This document shows positions 7,660 to 17,163 of a DNA stretch of 64,000 nt, piece by piece. Source of the stretch: Lacrimispora amygdalina (GTDB lineage: Bacteria; Bacillota; Clostridia; Lachnospirales; Lachnospiraceae); NCBI RefSeq assembly GCF_003432035.1, contig NZ_QOHO01000012.1, positions 62,001 to 126,000 of the forward strand, read 5' to 3'. The position numbers were made by a program, and so were the translations under genes. Within the stretch, counting starts at the first letter, position 1. Every line of letters starts with the position of its first letter. The notes beneath the pieces are model-generated. The model saw nothing but the letters and a program-made list of their open reading frames with translations. It was not told the origin of the DNA and did not search any database.

Positions 7660-10139
7660 TGTATATACTGAATATTCAGGATAAAGAGGCCGGTTCCGTC
7701 AGGATATCCGGTGGCAAGGGAGCCAGTCTTTCCAGACTTACCCGGCATTTTTCTGAGAAAGTTCCGGGTGGCTTTATTATTACAACAGAGTTTTTTAAGA
7801 ACTATATCCAGCCTGCCGTCATCCATGCCCAGGGTGATATAAAATCTGCCGTTGCCGGACTTACGCTGCCCGACGAAGCAGTAAAGTTAATTCAAACCGC
7901 CTATGACGGCCTGGGAGATAATATTTCCGTTGCAGTCCGATCCTCCGCCACAGCCGAGGATCTGCCGGATGCTTCTTTTGCAGGCCAGCAGGACACCTTT
8001 TTAAATGTTTCCGGTATGGAAGCAGTAACAAAAGCAGTCATCAACTGTTTTGCCTCTCTGTATAACCAGGGGGCAGTTTCCTACCGGGCAAAAAATGGAT
8101 TTGACGAAAGCGAAGTCCAAATGGCCGTAGTCGTACAAAAAATGGTGCAAGCAAAGGCGGCAGGGGTCATGTTTACCGCTGATCCCATAACCTCAGACCG
8201 TTTTACAACAGCCATTGAAGCAGTTGAAGGTCTTGGGGAAGAGCTGGTGTCCGGTCGTAAGACTCCGGTTACATGGACGGTCAAGGGAGGAATTGTTAAG
8301 AAAAGAAGCGGTGGGGAACCATGTCTTACGGAATCATTGGTAACCGCCCTTTCTGACATAGGGAAAAAAATTGAAAAGGTATTTGGCTGTCCACAGGATA
8401 TTGAATGGTGTTTTGACGGGGAGAAGTTCTACATCGTTCAGTCCCGGGCAATCACCACTCTTTTTCCATGTCCCCCATCTCCTGATGGTTTCAAACGCTG
8501 TTTTATTTCTGTCGGCCACTTACAGATGATGACCGACACCATGCTGCCCCTTGGCATGTCTCTTTGGAAATTGATGTCAAAAACTGTAAAGATCACGGAA
8601 GTGGGCGGGCGGCCCTATATGGAGATTACCCACAATCTAAACAGTCCGGCAGGCAAGATCCTGGTGAGGCAAAAGCTTTCCAATTCCGATGAACTTATGA
8701 ACAGCGCATTTAATCAGGTTCTGGAAAGAAAGGATTATATTAAATCCATTCCCAAAGGTCAGAAGAGCGACTTTGCAATACCAAAGGATGTGGCCAGGTG
8801 CATTACTGCCGGATTCAGAATCTACCGGAAAAACGATCCCGCCATCATTGACGGCTATAACCGACGCATGGAAGCGTTAATCCGGAAAACAAAAAAAGAA
8901 CTTGATCATCTGACCGGCAAGGCAGTGATCGATTACATTGTAAACGACACGGACAATCTCATGAAAAGCCTGTTTGACCCGGAAGGCCTTGGGCCTCTTA
9001 TGATCGCTTTCTTTCTCACAAAGCCTATAGATAAAGCGGGAAAACTCCTCCTTGGGAGGGACAATATAAGCGTTGATGTGTCAAAATCCATAAAGGGGAA
9101 CATCACCTCAGAAATGGGATTTTACGTCAGCCGTATTGCAGACGCAGTCAGAGATTATCCGGAGGCTGTAAAATACCTTGAAACAGCCGGGGACCGGTTT
9201 TGCATTGATGACTTAAAAAGACAGCAGGGCGGAGAGAAAGCTGCGAAAGCCTTTGAAGAATTTTTCTCCCGGTACGGTATGCGCTGTCCAGGGGAAATAG
9301 ATATTGCAAAGCTCCGTTTTGCCGAAGCACCAGGGAAAATCCTTCCTACCGTATTGGCCGATGTAAGACTCCCCAAGGGCCACGCAGAGCAAAGGTACCT
9401 TCAGGGACAGCGGGAAAGCAGGGAGGCGGTAAAAGCCATGGTTCTGGCTGCCAAAAAGAAATGGGGAATAAAGAAGGCCAGGAAGCTGGCAAAACAGCTT
9501 TCCTTTTACCGGAATTTCTTAGGCCTGAGGGAATCCCCGAAATATTACTGGATGAAACGCTATTGGGAATATAAACAGGCGGTCATCCGGGAATCTGAAA
9601 AGCTTGTGGAAACAGGCAGGCTAAGAAGAGTCGATGATGTTTTCTATTTAAGCCTTCCGGAGCTGGCCGGTTTATATAACAAAGAGCAGGAACCCGATTA
9701 TAAAAAAATCGATGCAATACGTGCAGATTATGAAAAGTACGCGTCTCTGACACCGCCCCGCCTCATCTTCTCTGACGGAGAAGTGGTGGAAGGGGAATAC
9801 AAACGCAAGGTTCCTGACGGGGCGCTTCCAGGGCTTGCCGTATCAGGCGGTATAACAGAGGGCCGGGCCAGGGTCATCCTGGACATAAAGGAAGCTGGAA
9901 AAATAGAAAAAGGTGATATTCTGGTAACAAAATTCACCGACCCCAGCTGGACCCCGGCATTTATTTCTGTGAGCGGACTTGTCACGGAGGTTGGCGGAAT
10001 GGCAACCCACGGAGCGGTCATCACACGGGAATACGGGCTGCCTGCGGTGGTGGGCGTGACCGATGCTACAAAGCACATAAAGGATGGTGACTGGATCCGT
10101 ATAAACGGCAATATGGGTTACGTTGAGTTTTTGAAATGA
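7659..10139 (+). CDS. Rifampin phosphotransferase-like PEP-synthase-family dikinase
   Basis: The protein (826 residues) has the three-part layout of rifampin phosphotransferase (Rph). It has an ATP-grasp domain like PEP synthase (about 1-275: SGGKGASLSRL, VRSSATAEDLPDASFAGQQDT, GVMFTADPIT, QDIEWCFDGEKFYIVQSRAI). A central helical substrate domain follows (280-705). The C-terminal swivelling phosphohistidine domain holds DPSWTPAF and GMATHGAVITREYGLPAVVGV, with His784 as the likely phospho-acceptor. Rph uses ATP and water to phosphorylate rifamycins. PEP synthase is the alternative, but the length and the DPSWTP motif favour the Rph group. A GTG at 7656 with better spacing to AAGGAGG is an alternative start. 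It is operon-linked to an ABC exporter. Confidence 0.78.
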   Translation: MYILNIQDKEAGSVRISGGKGASLSRLTRHFSEKVPGGFIITTEFFKNYIQPAVIHAQGDIKSAVAGLTLPDEAVKLIQTAYDGLGDNISVAVRSSATAEDLPDASFAGQQDTFLNVSGMEAVTKAVINCFASLYNQGAVSYRAKNGFDESEVQMAVVVQKMVQAKAAGVMFTADPITSDRFTTAIEAVEGLGEELVSGRKTPVTWTVKGGIVKKRSGGEPCLTESLVTALSDIGKKIEKVFGCPQDIEWCFDGEKFYIVQSRAITTLFPCPPSPDGFKRCFISVGHLQMMTDTMLPLGMSLWKLMSKTVKITEVGGRPYMEITHNLNSPAGKILVRQKLSNSDELMNSAFNQVLERKDYIKSIPKGQKSDFAIPKDVARCITAGFRIYRKNDPAIIDGYNRRMEALIRKTKKELDHLTGKAVIDYIVNDTDNLMKSLFDPEGLGPLMIAFFLTKPIDKAGKLLLGRDNISVDVSKSIKGNITSEMGFYVSRIADAVRDYPEAVKYLETAGDRFCIDDLKRQQGGEKAAKAFEEFFSRYGMRCPGEIDIAKLRFAEAPGKILPTVLADVRLPKGHAEQRYLQGQRESREAVKAMVLAAKKKWGIKKARKLAKQLSFYRNFLGLRESPKYYWMKRYWEYKQAVIRESEKLVETGRLRRVDDVFYLSLPELAGLYNKEQEPDYKKIDAIRADYEKYASLTPPRLIFSDGEVVEGEYKRKVPDGALPGLAVSGGITEGRARVILDIKEAGKIEKGDILVTKFTDPSWTPAFISVSGLVTEVGGMATHGAVITREYGLPAVVGVTDATKHIKDGDWIRINGNMGYVEFLK

Positions 10140-10155
10140 GAAAGGAGGTTCTCCA

Positions 10156-11028
10156 GTGAAAGCAATTCATATTAAAAACCTGACCAAGAACTATGGGGAT
10201 CACAGGGGCATTGAAGATGTGAGTTTTTCTGTAGAAGAAGGAGAGATTTTCGGATTTATCGGGCCAAACGGGGCAGGTAAATCCACTACCATCCGCACGC
10301 TTCTGTCACTGATCCGTCCCACCTCCGGCAGTGCGCAGATATTTGGCATGGACTGTATCAGACAGGCCGCAGAGATCGCAAAGGATGTGGGATATCTGCC
10401 CGGCGAGTCCGTGTATTATGATAATATGACGGTCCGGGAGCTGGTTAATTATGCGGCGGATTTATACGGTGTAAAGAACGATGACAAAATAAAAGAGCTT
10501 TCCAGACGCTTAAGCCTTGACTTGTCCCGTAAAATGGCCGATTTATCCCTTGGTAACAAAAAGAAAGCAGGGATCCTGTGCGCTTTGCTACACTCTCCCA
10601 GGCTCATCATATTAGACGAACCCACCAGCGGCTTAGACCCGCTGGTCCAGCAGGAGTTTTTTACAATTTTAAAAGAAGAAAATAAGCGTGGTGCAACGAT
10701 ATTCTTTTCATCCCACGTCCTGTCGGAGGTGCAGAAGATCTGCGACCGTGTGGCAATTTTAAAAGAAGGAAAGATGGTCGGTGTACAAAAAATCAGTGAG
10801 CTTCGGGCCAACAGCCATAAAAAAATCAGTGTCACGGCAGAAAAAATACCGGCAGGTTTTTTTGATCTTGGAGGAATTACCAATTATCATCAGGAAGGCA
10901 ATGGTGCCTCATTCATGTTTATGGGGAATATGGGAGAAATCCTGGCAAAACTATCCGCATTAGAGGTCCATGACCTTTTTATCGAAGAACCGGCGCTGGA
11001 AGAAATTTTCATGCACTATTACAGGTGA
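10156..11028 (+). CDS. ABC transporter ATP-binding protein
   Basis: This cytosolic ATPase (290 residues) drives an ABC-2 type exporter encoded by the next two genes. The Walker A GPNGAGKST (about residues 36-44), Q-loop region, signature LSLGNKKK (about 131) and Walker B LIILDEPTSGLD (about 150) followed by the H-loop SSHVLSE are intact. The C-terminal 80 residues form the regulatory extension common in drug/lipid exporters of this class. AAAGGAGG precedes it, 16 bases after the dikinase stop. Confidence 0.92.
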   Translation: MKAIHIKNLTKNYGDHRGIEDVSFSVEEGEIFGFIGPNGAGKSTTIRTLLSLIRPTSGSAQIFGMDCIRQAAEIAKDVGYLPGESVYYDNMTVRELVNYAADLYGVKNDDKIKELSRRLSLDLSRKMADLSLGNKKKAGILCALLHSPRLIILDEPTSGLDPLVQQEFFTILKEENKRGATIFFSSHVLSEVQKICDRVAILKEGKMVGVQKISELRANSHKKISVTAEKIPAGFFDLGGITNYHQEGNGASFMFMGNMGEILAKLSALEVHDLFIEEPALEEIFMHYYR

Positions 11029-11038
11029 GGAGAAGGGG

Positions 11039-11836
11039 ATGACTGTATTTAAATACGAATTGAAACAGCTAAAGAAAAATATCATTATCTGGTCCCTGTC
11101 CATGGGTGGTCTGATCTTTCTCATGCTGCCCACTTACCTTGGTTTCATCTCAGGGACAGATGATATGATAGCAGAGGCCATTAATAATAACCCTATGTTT
11201 GAAGCATTTGGAGTCAGTGCAGCCTTTGTAATGACCCCTCTTGGTATGTTCAGCTTTTTAAACAGCTTTGCAATGGCAGCGGCGGCGATTCATGGTATGA
11301 GCATTGCCTTTTCCTCCCATACCAAAGAATATTTGAACAAATCGGCAGAATTTTTGCTGACGAAGCCTCATTCCAGGAAAAGGGTTTTCTTTTGTAAGTT
11401 TCTTGCCTGTACGGCAGGCAGCCTGATTGTGGGAACAGTCTATATCACGGGAGCTGCACTCGCCCTTCTGACCGTAAAAGGAATCTCCGTTGATTGGAGG
11501 GCATTCCTGCTCATAGGGAAATCCCTTGTGCTGGTGGAGCTGATGTTTGTGGTTTTGGGGACAGCTGCAGGTACGTTTTTTCCCAATGTGCGGACGCCTG
11601 TGCTCCTATCCTCCTGCGTCATGTTTGCCTTATTTTGTTTAAGCTCCATGTCAAAGAAAATCCATGAACCGGTGCTGGGATATTTTACCCCTTTTGCTTT
11701 CTTTGATCCTATGAGCATTGCTGAAACCGGATTTTACCAGTGGAATTATGTGGTGTGGTATGTAATCCTGGCCGGTGGGCTGTTGTATGTCAGCTGCAGT
11801 GTATACCTAAAAAAAGATGTTGTATTTGGAGGCTGA
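11039..11836 (+). CDS. ABC-2 type transporter permease
   Basis: This 265-residue membrane protein has about six hydrophobic segments (residues about 20-40, 60-85, 105-130, 140-165, 170-190 and 235-258). The cytosolic loop HTKEYLNKSAEFLLTKPHSRKRVF is typical of ABC-2 permeases of the NatB/YhaP kind. The start at 11039 has AGGAGAAGGGG ahead of it; the open frame further upstream overlaps the ATPase gene and is not family-like. It ends two bases before the second permease, with which it probably forms a heterodimer. Confidence 0.85.
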   Translation: MTVFKYELKQLKKNIIIWSLSMGGLIFLMLPTYLGFISGTDDMIAEAINNNPMFEAFGVSAAFVMTPLGMFSFLNSFAMAAAAIHGMSIAFSSHTKEYLNKSAEFLLTKPHSRKRVFFCKFLACTAGSLIVGTVYITGAALALLTVKGISVDWRAFLLIGKSLVLVELMFVVLGTAAGTFFPNVRTPVLLSSCVMFALFCLSSMSKKIHEPVLGYFTPFAFFDPMSIAETGFYQWNYVVWYVILAGGLLYVSCSVYLKKDVVFGG

Positions 11837-11838
11837 AC

Positions 11839-12639
11839 ATGAAGACGATATACTTTAAAGAGCTGAAATTGACAAGAAAGCTGTTGATGATATGGCTGGT
11901 GCTGGTCGTAATGCTTACAGGATTTGCTGCAATAGAATTTGTAGTGCTAAAGGAAGCAATGGGGGAAATTGCAAAGTTGGCAGAAGGCTTCCCCAAGATC
12001 ATATTGATTTTGTTCGGACTGAATGGGATAAGAATTGATACTCCCCTGGGAGCCTATCAGTGCATGGTATTCTGGACTGACTTACTGGCCTTCTTTTATG
12101 CCGGATTTACAGGGGTATTTGCTGTTTCCAGGGAGGTAATGTTTGGCACCAGCGAGTTCCTGTTCACAAAACCTTATAAACGTTCCGCCATCATCTGGGC
12201 GAAAATCGGAGCGGCAGTAACAAATCTTGGTGTGTTTTCCATCACTGTGGGGATCATGTCGTATTTGTTTATCATCCTGCCACTGGGAGATACCAGTATT
12301 ACCGGCATCCATATCATCACTACCGCTGGAATATTTCTTACACAATTAGTGCTTTTCACTACCGGGCTTTTCATTTCCAGCCTTTCCAAAAACTATAAAA
12401 CCGCAAGCCTTTTTACAATGCTTACGGTAGCATTGTTTTATATGATCCGCTTTGCCCTTGATTATACCGGCAATGGGAATCTCTTAAACATGCTGACACC
12501 GGTTGGATATTTTAATGTGGTATCCATATCAGAAAAGGGATTAGATCCTTTTTATATCCTCCTATCCATGGGGATTATTCTGGCAGGCTGTTCCCTGGCG
12601 GCCGGTTTTTACGAAAAGAGGGATCTGATACCAAAATAA
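11839..12639 (+). CDS. ABC-2 type transporter permease
   Basis: This is the second membrane subunit (266 residues, about six hydrophobic segments). The segment SREVMFGTSEFLFTKPYKRS aligns with the corresponding loop of the preceding permease, so the pair are paralogues. The start at 11839 follows GGAGG within the end of the upstream gene. No terminator is evident after it; the adenosine deaminase gene beyond has its own promoter. The exported compound is unknown. Context with an Rph-like enzyme suggests an antibiotic or other amphiphilic compound. Confidence 0.85.
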   Translation: MKTIYFKELKLTRKLLMIWLVLVVMLTGFAAIEFVVLKEAMGEIAKLAEGFPKIILILFGLNGIRIDTPLGAYQCMVFWTDLLAFFYAGFTGVFAVSREVMFGTSEFLFTKPYKRSAIIWAKIGAAVTNLGVFSITVGIMSYLFIILPLGDTSITGIHIITTAGIFLTQLVLFTTGLFISSLSKNYKTASLFTMLTVALFYMIRFALDYTGNGNLLNMLTPVGYFNVVSISEKGLDPFYILLSMGIILAGCSLAAGFYEKRDLIPK

Positions 12640-12643
12640 ATAA

Positions 12644-12672
12644 TTGTTGCTTTCCTTATTATATGGTAGAAT
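12644..12672 (+). promoter_or_regulatory. Sigma-A promoter of the adenosine deaminase gene
   Basis: TTGTTG (12644-12649), 17 bases, TAGAAT (12667-12672), 30 bases upstream of the start codon. Confidence 0.6.
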
Positions 12673-12701
12673 GTTTCCATCGAATGAAGGAGGGATCAAT
12701 T

Positions 12702-13694
12702 ATGAAGCGACCGGAAACTGACCTCCATCTGCACCTTGACGGGTCCTTATCTATTGATGTGGTAAGGCTTTTAGCAGCGCAGATCGGATATGATTTTGAA
12801 GGACAGGATATAAAGGACAGTGTTTCAGTGGGGGAAAACTGTGAAAGCCTTGTGGATTATCTGAAATGTTTCGATTTACCAGGGCAGCTTCTGCAGACAG
12901 AAGAAGCTCTTACACTGGCATGTGAGGATTTAACCAGACGACTTGCTGACCAGGGACTTATTTACAGTGAAATCCGTTTTGCGCCTCAGCTTCATATGAG
13001 AAAAGGACTTTCGAAAGAAAAGGTTCTGGAAGCCGTTATAAAGGGAATGAATAAAGGAATGGAAGGCACCGCACTGAAAGCAGGGCTTCTGCTGTGCGCT
13101 ATGGTAAACGGATCGGATAAGGAAAATGAGGAGACCTTTGAACTGGCTTCTTCCTATCTTGGCAAGGGCGTTGCGGGCGTTGATATTGCAGGTCCGGAAG
13201 GCCTTGTCCCAATGGCTCATTTTGAGCCTCTTTTTAGAAGAGCCGGGCAGAAGAATATTCCATTTACCATACATGCAGGAGAATGCGGAGACTGTGAGAA
13301 TATTATAAAAGCCGTCTCCTATGGAGCAAAGAGAATCGGACACGGTTGTGCGGCAATTCAGTCCCAGTCCTGTATGGACCTCTTAAAAAAGGAAAAAATT
13401 ACCTTAGAGATGTGTGTGATCAGCAACCTTCAGACGAAAGCGGTTCCCTCCATCGAAAAACATCCGTTAAAAGCGTTTTACGACTGGGGGATACCGGTAA
13501 CCTATAATACGGATAACATGACGGTATCGGATACGACTCTGGAAAAAGAGGCGGAGCTGATTCAGAAGTATATGGGATTTACAGAAGCAGACTTAAGGCA
13601 GATGAACCGCTATGCGCTGGAAGCCGCTTTTATCGAAGCGGAGGAGAAAGAAAAAATAATTGCTTTTTTCGACAATAATACGTATAATGTATGA
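12702..13694 (+). CDS. add: Adenosine deaminase
   Basis: This zinc hydrolase converts adenosine and deoxyadenosine to inosine and deoxyinosine in purine salvage. The 330-residue TIM-barrel protein shows the metal-binding HLHLDGSL near the N terminus, catalytic HAGE (about 198) and RIGHG (about 222). Near the C terminus is NTDN (about 276), where some relatives have TDDP; this NTDN-x-TVS form is known from clostridial members. The start at 12702 follows GAAGGAGGG; the longer frame to 12663 overlaps the -10 box. Adenine deaminase of the same family is a less likely alternative. Confidence 0.88.
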   Translation: MKRPETDLHLHLDGSLSIDVVRLLAAQIGYDFEGQDIKDSVSVGENCESLVDYLKCFDLPGQLLQTEEALTLACEDLTRRLADQGLIYSEIRFAPQLHMRKGLSKEKVLEAVIKGMNKGMEGTALKAGLLLCAMVNGSDKENEETFELASSYLGKGVAGVDIAGPEGLVPMAHFEPLFRRAGQKNIPFTIHAGECGDCENIIKAVSYGAKRIGHGCAAIQSQSCMDLLKKEKITLEMCVISNLQTKAVPSIEKHPLKAFYDWGIPVTYNTDNMTVSDTTLEKEAELIQKYMGFTEADLRQMNRYALEAAFIEAEEKEKIIAFFDNNTYNV

Positions 13695-13749
13695 TAACTA
13701 CGTTTAAAAATCGGTGAAAACAGGAATGTTACAAAAAAGGTGACGGCAT

Positions 13750-16074
13750 ATGGCAGATAATCCAATGATGGAGAAACACAAGTTGACTGAATATGATAAA
13801 GAGCATAAAGAAATGAAGAAAGTAGACATTGATCTGGAGGCGCCCGCTGATTTTACAAGTCCGCAGGCGCTCTATGAAGAACTGGTTGCGAGCATAAAGA
13901 GATATCATCCTTCCGATGATATTTCCATGATAGAAAAAGCCTATCATATCGCGGCTGAAGCCCATAAGGACCAGGTACGCAAATCCGGAGAGCCCTACAT
14001 CATTCATCCTCTTTGTGTTGCCATCATTCTGGCTGATTTGGAGATGGACAAAGAGACCATAGCCGCAGGGATCCTCCATGATGTGGTAGAGGATACCATT
14101 ATGTCCTTAGATGAACTGAAGGCGGAATTCGGGGAAGAGGTGGCTCTTTTAGTTGACGGAGTCACCAAGCTGACCCAGATCTCCTGGTCTATGGATAAGA
14201 TGGAGATCCAGGCAGAGAATCTGAGAAAGATGTTCTTAGCGATGGCTAAGGACATTCGTGTCATTATTATCAAGCTGTCGGACCGCCTTCACAATATGCG
14301 GACGCTTCAGTACATGAGACCTGAAAAGCAAAAGGAAAAAGCCAAGGAGACCATGGAGATTTATGCTCCCATCGCCCACCGCCTTGGTATTTCCAAAATT
14401 AAGATCGAGCTTGACGATCTGTCTTTAAAATACTTAGAGCCGGACACCTATTATGAGCTGGCCGAAAAAATATCACTAAAAAAAGATGCCAGGGAATACT
14501 TTGTAAAGAGCATTGTTGATGAGGTGGAGGATCATTTAAAGGAAGCTGGAATAGAAGCAAGAGTGGACGGACGTGTCAAACATTTCTTCAGCATCTATAA
14601 AAAAATGGTCAACCAGAATAAGACACTGGATCAGATCTATGACTTGTTTGCAGTGCGTATTATTGTTGACAATGTAAAGGACTGTTACGCTGCCCTTGGT
14701 GTGATACATGAACTGTATAAGCCCATTCCAGGGCGTTTCAAGGATTATATCGCCATGCCGAAGCCCAACATGTATCAGTCTCTTCATACGACACTGATCG
14801 GCAACAATGGCCAGCCCTTTGAGATTCAGATCCGTACGTATGAGATGCACCGTACTGCAGAATACGGAATTGCGGCACACTGGAAGTATAAGGAGAGCGG
14901 AAGCGGTCAGGTTGCAGCCGGCAAAGAGCAGGAGAAGTTAAGCTGGCTCCGCCAGATTTTAGAATGGCAGAAGGACATGTCCGACAACAAGGAATTCTTA
15001 AACATGGTTAAGGGTGACTTAGACTTGTTCTCCGACAGTGTTTACTGCTTTACTCCGTCAGGTGACGTGAAGAATCTTCCCAGCGGCTCCACTCCCATTG
15101 ATTTTGCATACTCCATACACAGTGCAGTTGGAAACAAGATGGTTGGGGCCAGAGTCAATGGCAAGCTGGTGAACATTGAGTATGTCATTGAAAACGGCGA
15201 CCAGGTGGAGATCATCACCTCCCAGAACAGCAAAGGCCCCAGCCGCGACTGGCTCAATGTGGTCAAAAGCACTCAGGCAAAAAATAAGATCAACCAATGG
15301 TTTAAGACAGAGCTGAAAGAAGATAATATTCTCCGAGGCAAGGAGATGGTGGACCGCTACTGTAAGGCCAAAGGAATTAATTATTCTGAGATCAACAAGC
15401 CGGAATATCAGGGAAAGGTTATGAAGCGCTATGCCTTCCGCGACTGGGATTCTGTACTCGCCTCCATCGGCCACGGCGGTTTAAAAGAAGGCCAGGTCAT
15501 CAATAAGATGGTGGATGAGAGGGATAAGAAATTAAAGAAGGATGTAACCGACACCACCATACTAAATGACATTGAGGATATGGGCAGCAGACTGCCCATT
15601 AAGAGACGTTCCGGCAGCGGAATCGTTGTAAAGGGAATTCACGATCTTGCAGTCCGTTTCTCCAAATGCTGTTCTCCGGTACCGGGTGACGAGATTGTGG
15701 GATTTGTAACAAGAGGAAGAGGTATTTCCATTCACAGAACAGACTGTGTCAATGTTTTAAATCTACCGGAAGATGAAAGAAACCGCTTAATCGATGCAGA
15801 GTGGCAGGAGTCGGAAGGGGACAGCACAAAAGAACGTTATTCTACGGAAATCAAAATTTTTGCCAATAACAGGATCGGTATGTTTGTTGACATTTCCAAG
15901 GTATTTACTGAGAGGCAGATTGATATCACTTCCATGAATTCCAGAACCAACAAACAGGGAAAAGCAACCATTACCATGACCTTCGAGACTCATGGGGTGG
16001 AAGAACTTGGAAAACTGGTTGATAAACTGAGACAAATCGAAGGTGTAATTGACATTGAGAGGACTGCGGGATAA
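13750..16074 (+). CDS. relA: Bifunctional (p)ppGpp synthetase/hydrolase (Rel)
   Basis: This 774-residue stringent-response enzyme makes and degrades (p)ppGpp. Domains in order are the HD hydrolase (about 60-200; HPLCVAIILADL, GILHDVVEDT), the nucleotidyltransferase synthetase (about 255-370; PKPNMYQSLHTTL, EIQIRTYEMHRTAEYGIAAHWKYK), TGS (about 425-490), a zinc-finger-like region with CCSPVPGDEIVGF, and a C-terminal ACT domain (about 695-770). Both catalytic regions look intact, as in the single Rel of Firmicutes. AAAGGTGA precedes the start. The last codons lie inside a terminator hairpin (16063-16092). Confidence 0.95.
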   Translation: MADNPMMEKHKLTEYDKEHKEMKKVDIDLEAPADFTSPQALYEELVASIKRYHPSDDISMIEKAYHIAAEAHKDQVRKSGEPYIIHPLCVAIILADLEMDKETIAAGILHDVVEDTIMSLDELKAEFGEEVALLVDGVTKLTQISWSMDKMEIQAENLRKMFLAMAKDIRVIIIKLSDRLHNMRTLQYMRPEKQKEKAKETMEIYAPIAHRLGISKIKIELDDLSLKYLEPDTYYELAEKISLKKDAREYFVKSIVDEVEDHLKEAGIEARVDGRVKHFFSIYKKMVNQNKTLDQIYDLFAVRIIVDNVKDCYAALGVIHELYKPIPGRFKDYIAMPKPNMYQSLHTTLIGNNGQPFEIQIRTYEMHRTAEYGIAAHWKYKESGSGQVAAGKEQEKLSWLRQILEWQKDMSDNKEFLNMVKGDLDLFSDSVYCFTPSGDVKNLPSGSTPIDFAYSIHSAVGNKMVGARVNGKLVNIEYVIENGDQVEIITSQNSKGPSRDWLNVVKSTQAKNKINQWFKTELKEDNILRGKEMVDRYCKAKGINYSEINKPEYQGKVMKRYAFRDWDSVLASIGHGGLKEGQVINKMVDERDKKLKKDVTDTTILNDIEDMGSRLPIKRRSGSGIVVKGIHDLAVRFSKCCSPVPGDEIVGFVTRGRGISIHRTDCVNVLNLPEDERNRLIDAEWQESEGDSTKERYSTEIKIFANNRIGMFVDISKVFTERQIDITSMNSRTNKQGKATITMTFETHGVEELGKLVDKLRQIEGVIDIERTAG

Positions 16075-16092
16075 CGCAGTTTTTCTCTTTTT
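16063..16092 (+). terminator. Intrinsic terminator overlapping the end of rel
   Basis: ACTGCG (16063-16068) pairs with CGCAGT (16075-16080), with the rel stop codon in the loop, followed by TTTTCTCTTTTT. Confidence 0.65.
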
Positions 16093-16114
16093 AATCGGAA
16101 AGGTGTTGCAGATC

Positions 16115-17122
16115 GTGGTATATCCTGTAAAATATCTTCCACAGACAGTGAAAAGCTTAACCAGACTTACCATGCCTGTTGCAGGCTTCGAGGATCGTTT
16201 TCCCTTTATGCAGATCGATAAAGACAGCTATATCGTGGGAGCGGAAATACAGTCAGGATTAAACTTTAACGTTGCGGAGGGGGTTCACTGTATACAGATC
16301 GGGAAGTACTGCGCCCTGGCTGATAAAATTACATTTCTTATTAATTTAAATCATAATTACAAAGCCGTTTTTCAGGGAAGTCCGTCTTTTATGACGATGC
16401 CGGTTCCTGAAAGGACCAGAAGAAAAGGCTCCCTGCTGATTGGAAATGATGTGTGGATCGGCAATGGAGCAACGATTATGAGCGGTGTTTCCATCCATAA
16501 CGGGGCTGTGATCGGAGCGGAGAGCGTGGTGACTAAATCAGTGCCTCCCTATGCCATGGCAGCAGGCAATCCGGCTAAGATCATCGGTTACCGGTTTGAC
16601 GAGGAACAGAGAAAAGCTTTAAACCGGATTGGCTGGTGGAACTGGCCGGAGGAAAAGCTTGTTAAGAATCAGAAGGAGTTTCTGCTGCCTGTGGAAGCTT
16701 TTATAGAAAAATTTGACCGGAGAGAAGAGTGGGATCAGATAGAACCGGTGATTCCCTCAACTGACAGGAAGACGATTCTGCTTATTGCAGATGTTTACAG
16801 GCCATTTTCCCTCTGGAAGAGGATTTTAACGGAATTTGCTGCGTCAGCCCCTGACTTTACCAGGCTTTTTATTTACATCAGTCCGTCTGCGGGTGAAGAA
16901 GGATACCGGGAGGTTTCCGGGGCTGCAAAGAACCTTAAAGAATGCGGCAAAGAGATTATGGTGAAATTGGGAACAATGGAAGATGATGTAAGATGTTTAT
17001 TTGCAGCAGCCGATTATTTTGTCACCACAAGAAGTGAAGACAATATTCTTTTTATGGAGTATGCAGATTATTATCAGGCAAAGCTTTTGTATGGGACGGA
17101 TATTCCGGTATTTACCATTTAA
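16115..17122 (+). CDS. CatB-like (left-handed beta-helix) O-acyltransferase with C-terminal extension
   Basis: The N-terminal 210 residues form a hexapeptide-repeat acyltransferase of the xenobiotic/Vat group: IGNDVWIGNGATIMSGVSIHNGAVIGAESVVTKSVPPYAMAAGNPAKII in outline, then RIGWWNWPEEKL. Such enzymes transfer acetyl groups from acetyl-CoA to sugars or drugs. The His expected for catalysis is likely in LNHNYKAV. The last 120 residues (ITST-like DRKTILLIADVYRPF onward) are not part of that family and are unrecognised. The GTG start at 16115 follows AAAGGTG; the open frame extends back to 16049, but that part lies in the rel terminator. A relative occurs in the glycan island at 39083. Confidence 0.7.
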   Translation: MVYPVKYLPQTVKSLTRLTMPVAGFEDRFPFMQIDKDSYIVGAEIQSGLNFNVAEGVHCIQIGKYCALADKITFLINLNHNYKAVFQGSPSFMTMPVPERTRRKGSLLIGNDVWIGNGATIMSGVSIHNGAVIGAESVVTKSVPPYAMAAGNPAKIIGYRFDEEQRKALNRIGWWNWPEEKLVKNQKEFLLPVEAFIEKFDRREEWDQIEPVIPSTDRKTILLIADVYRPFSLWKRILTEFAASAPDFTRLFIYISPSAGEEGYREVSGAAKNLKECGKEIMVKLGTMEDDVRCLFAAADYFVTTRSEDNILFMEYADYYQAKLLYGTDIPVFTI

Positions 17123-17163
17123 CTGACAGATCAAAGTAAACGATTGAAACAGGAGATAAGAAT

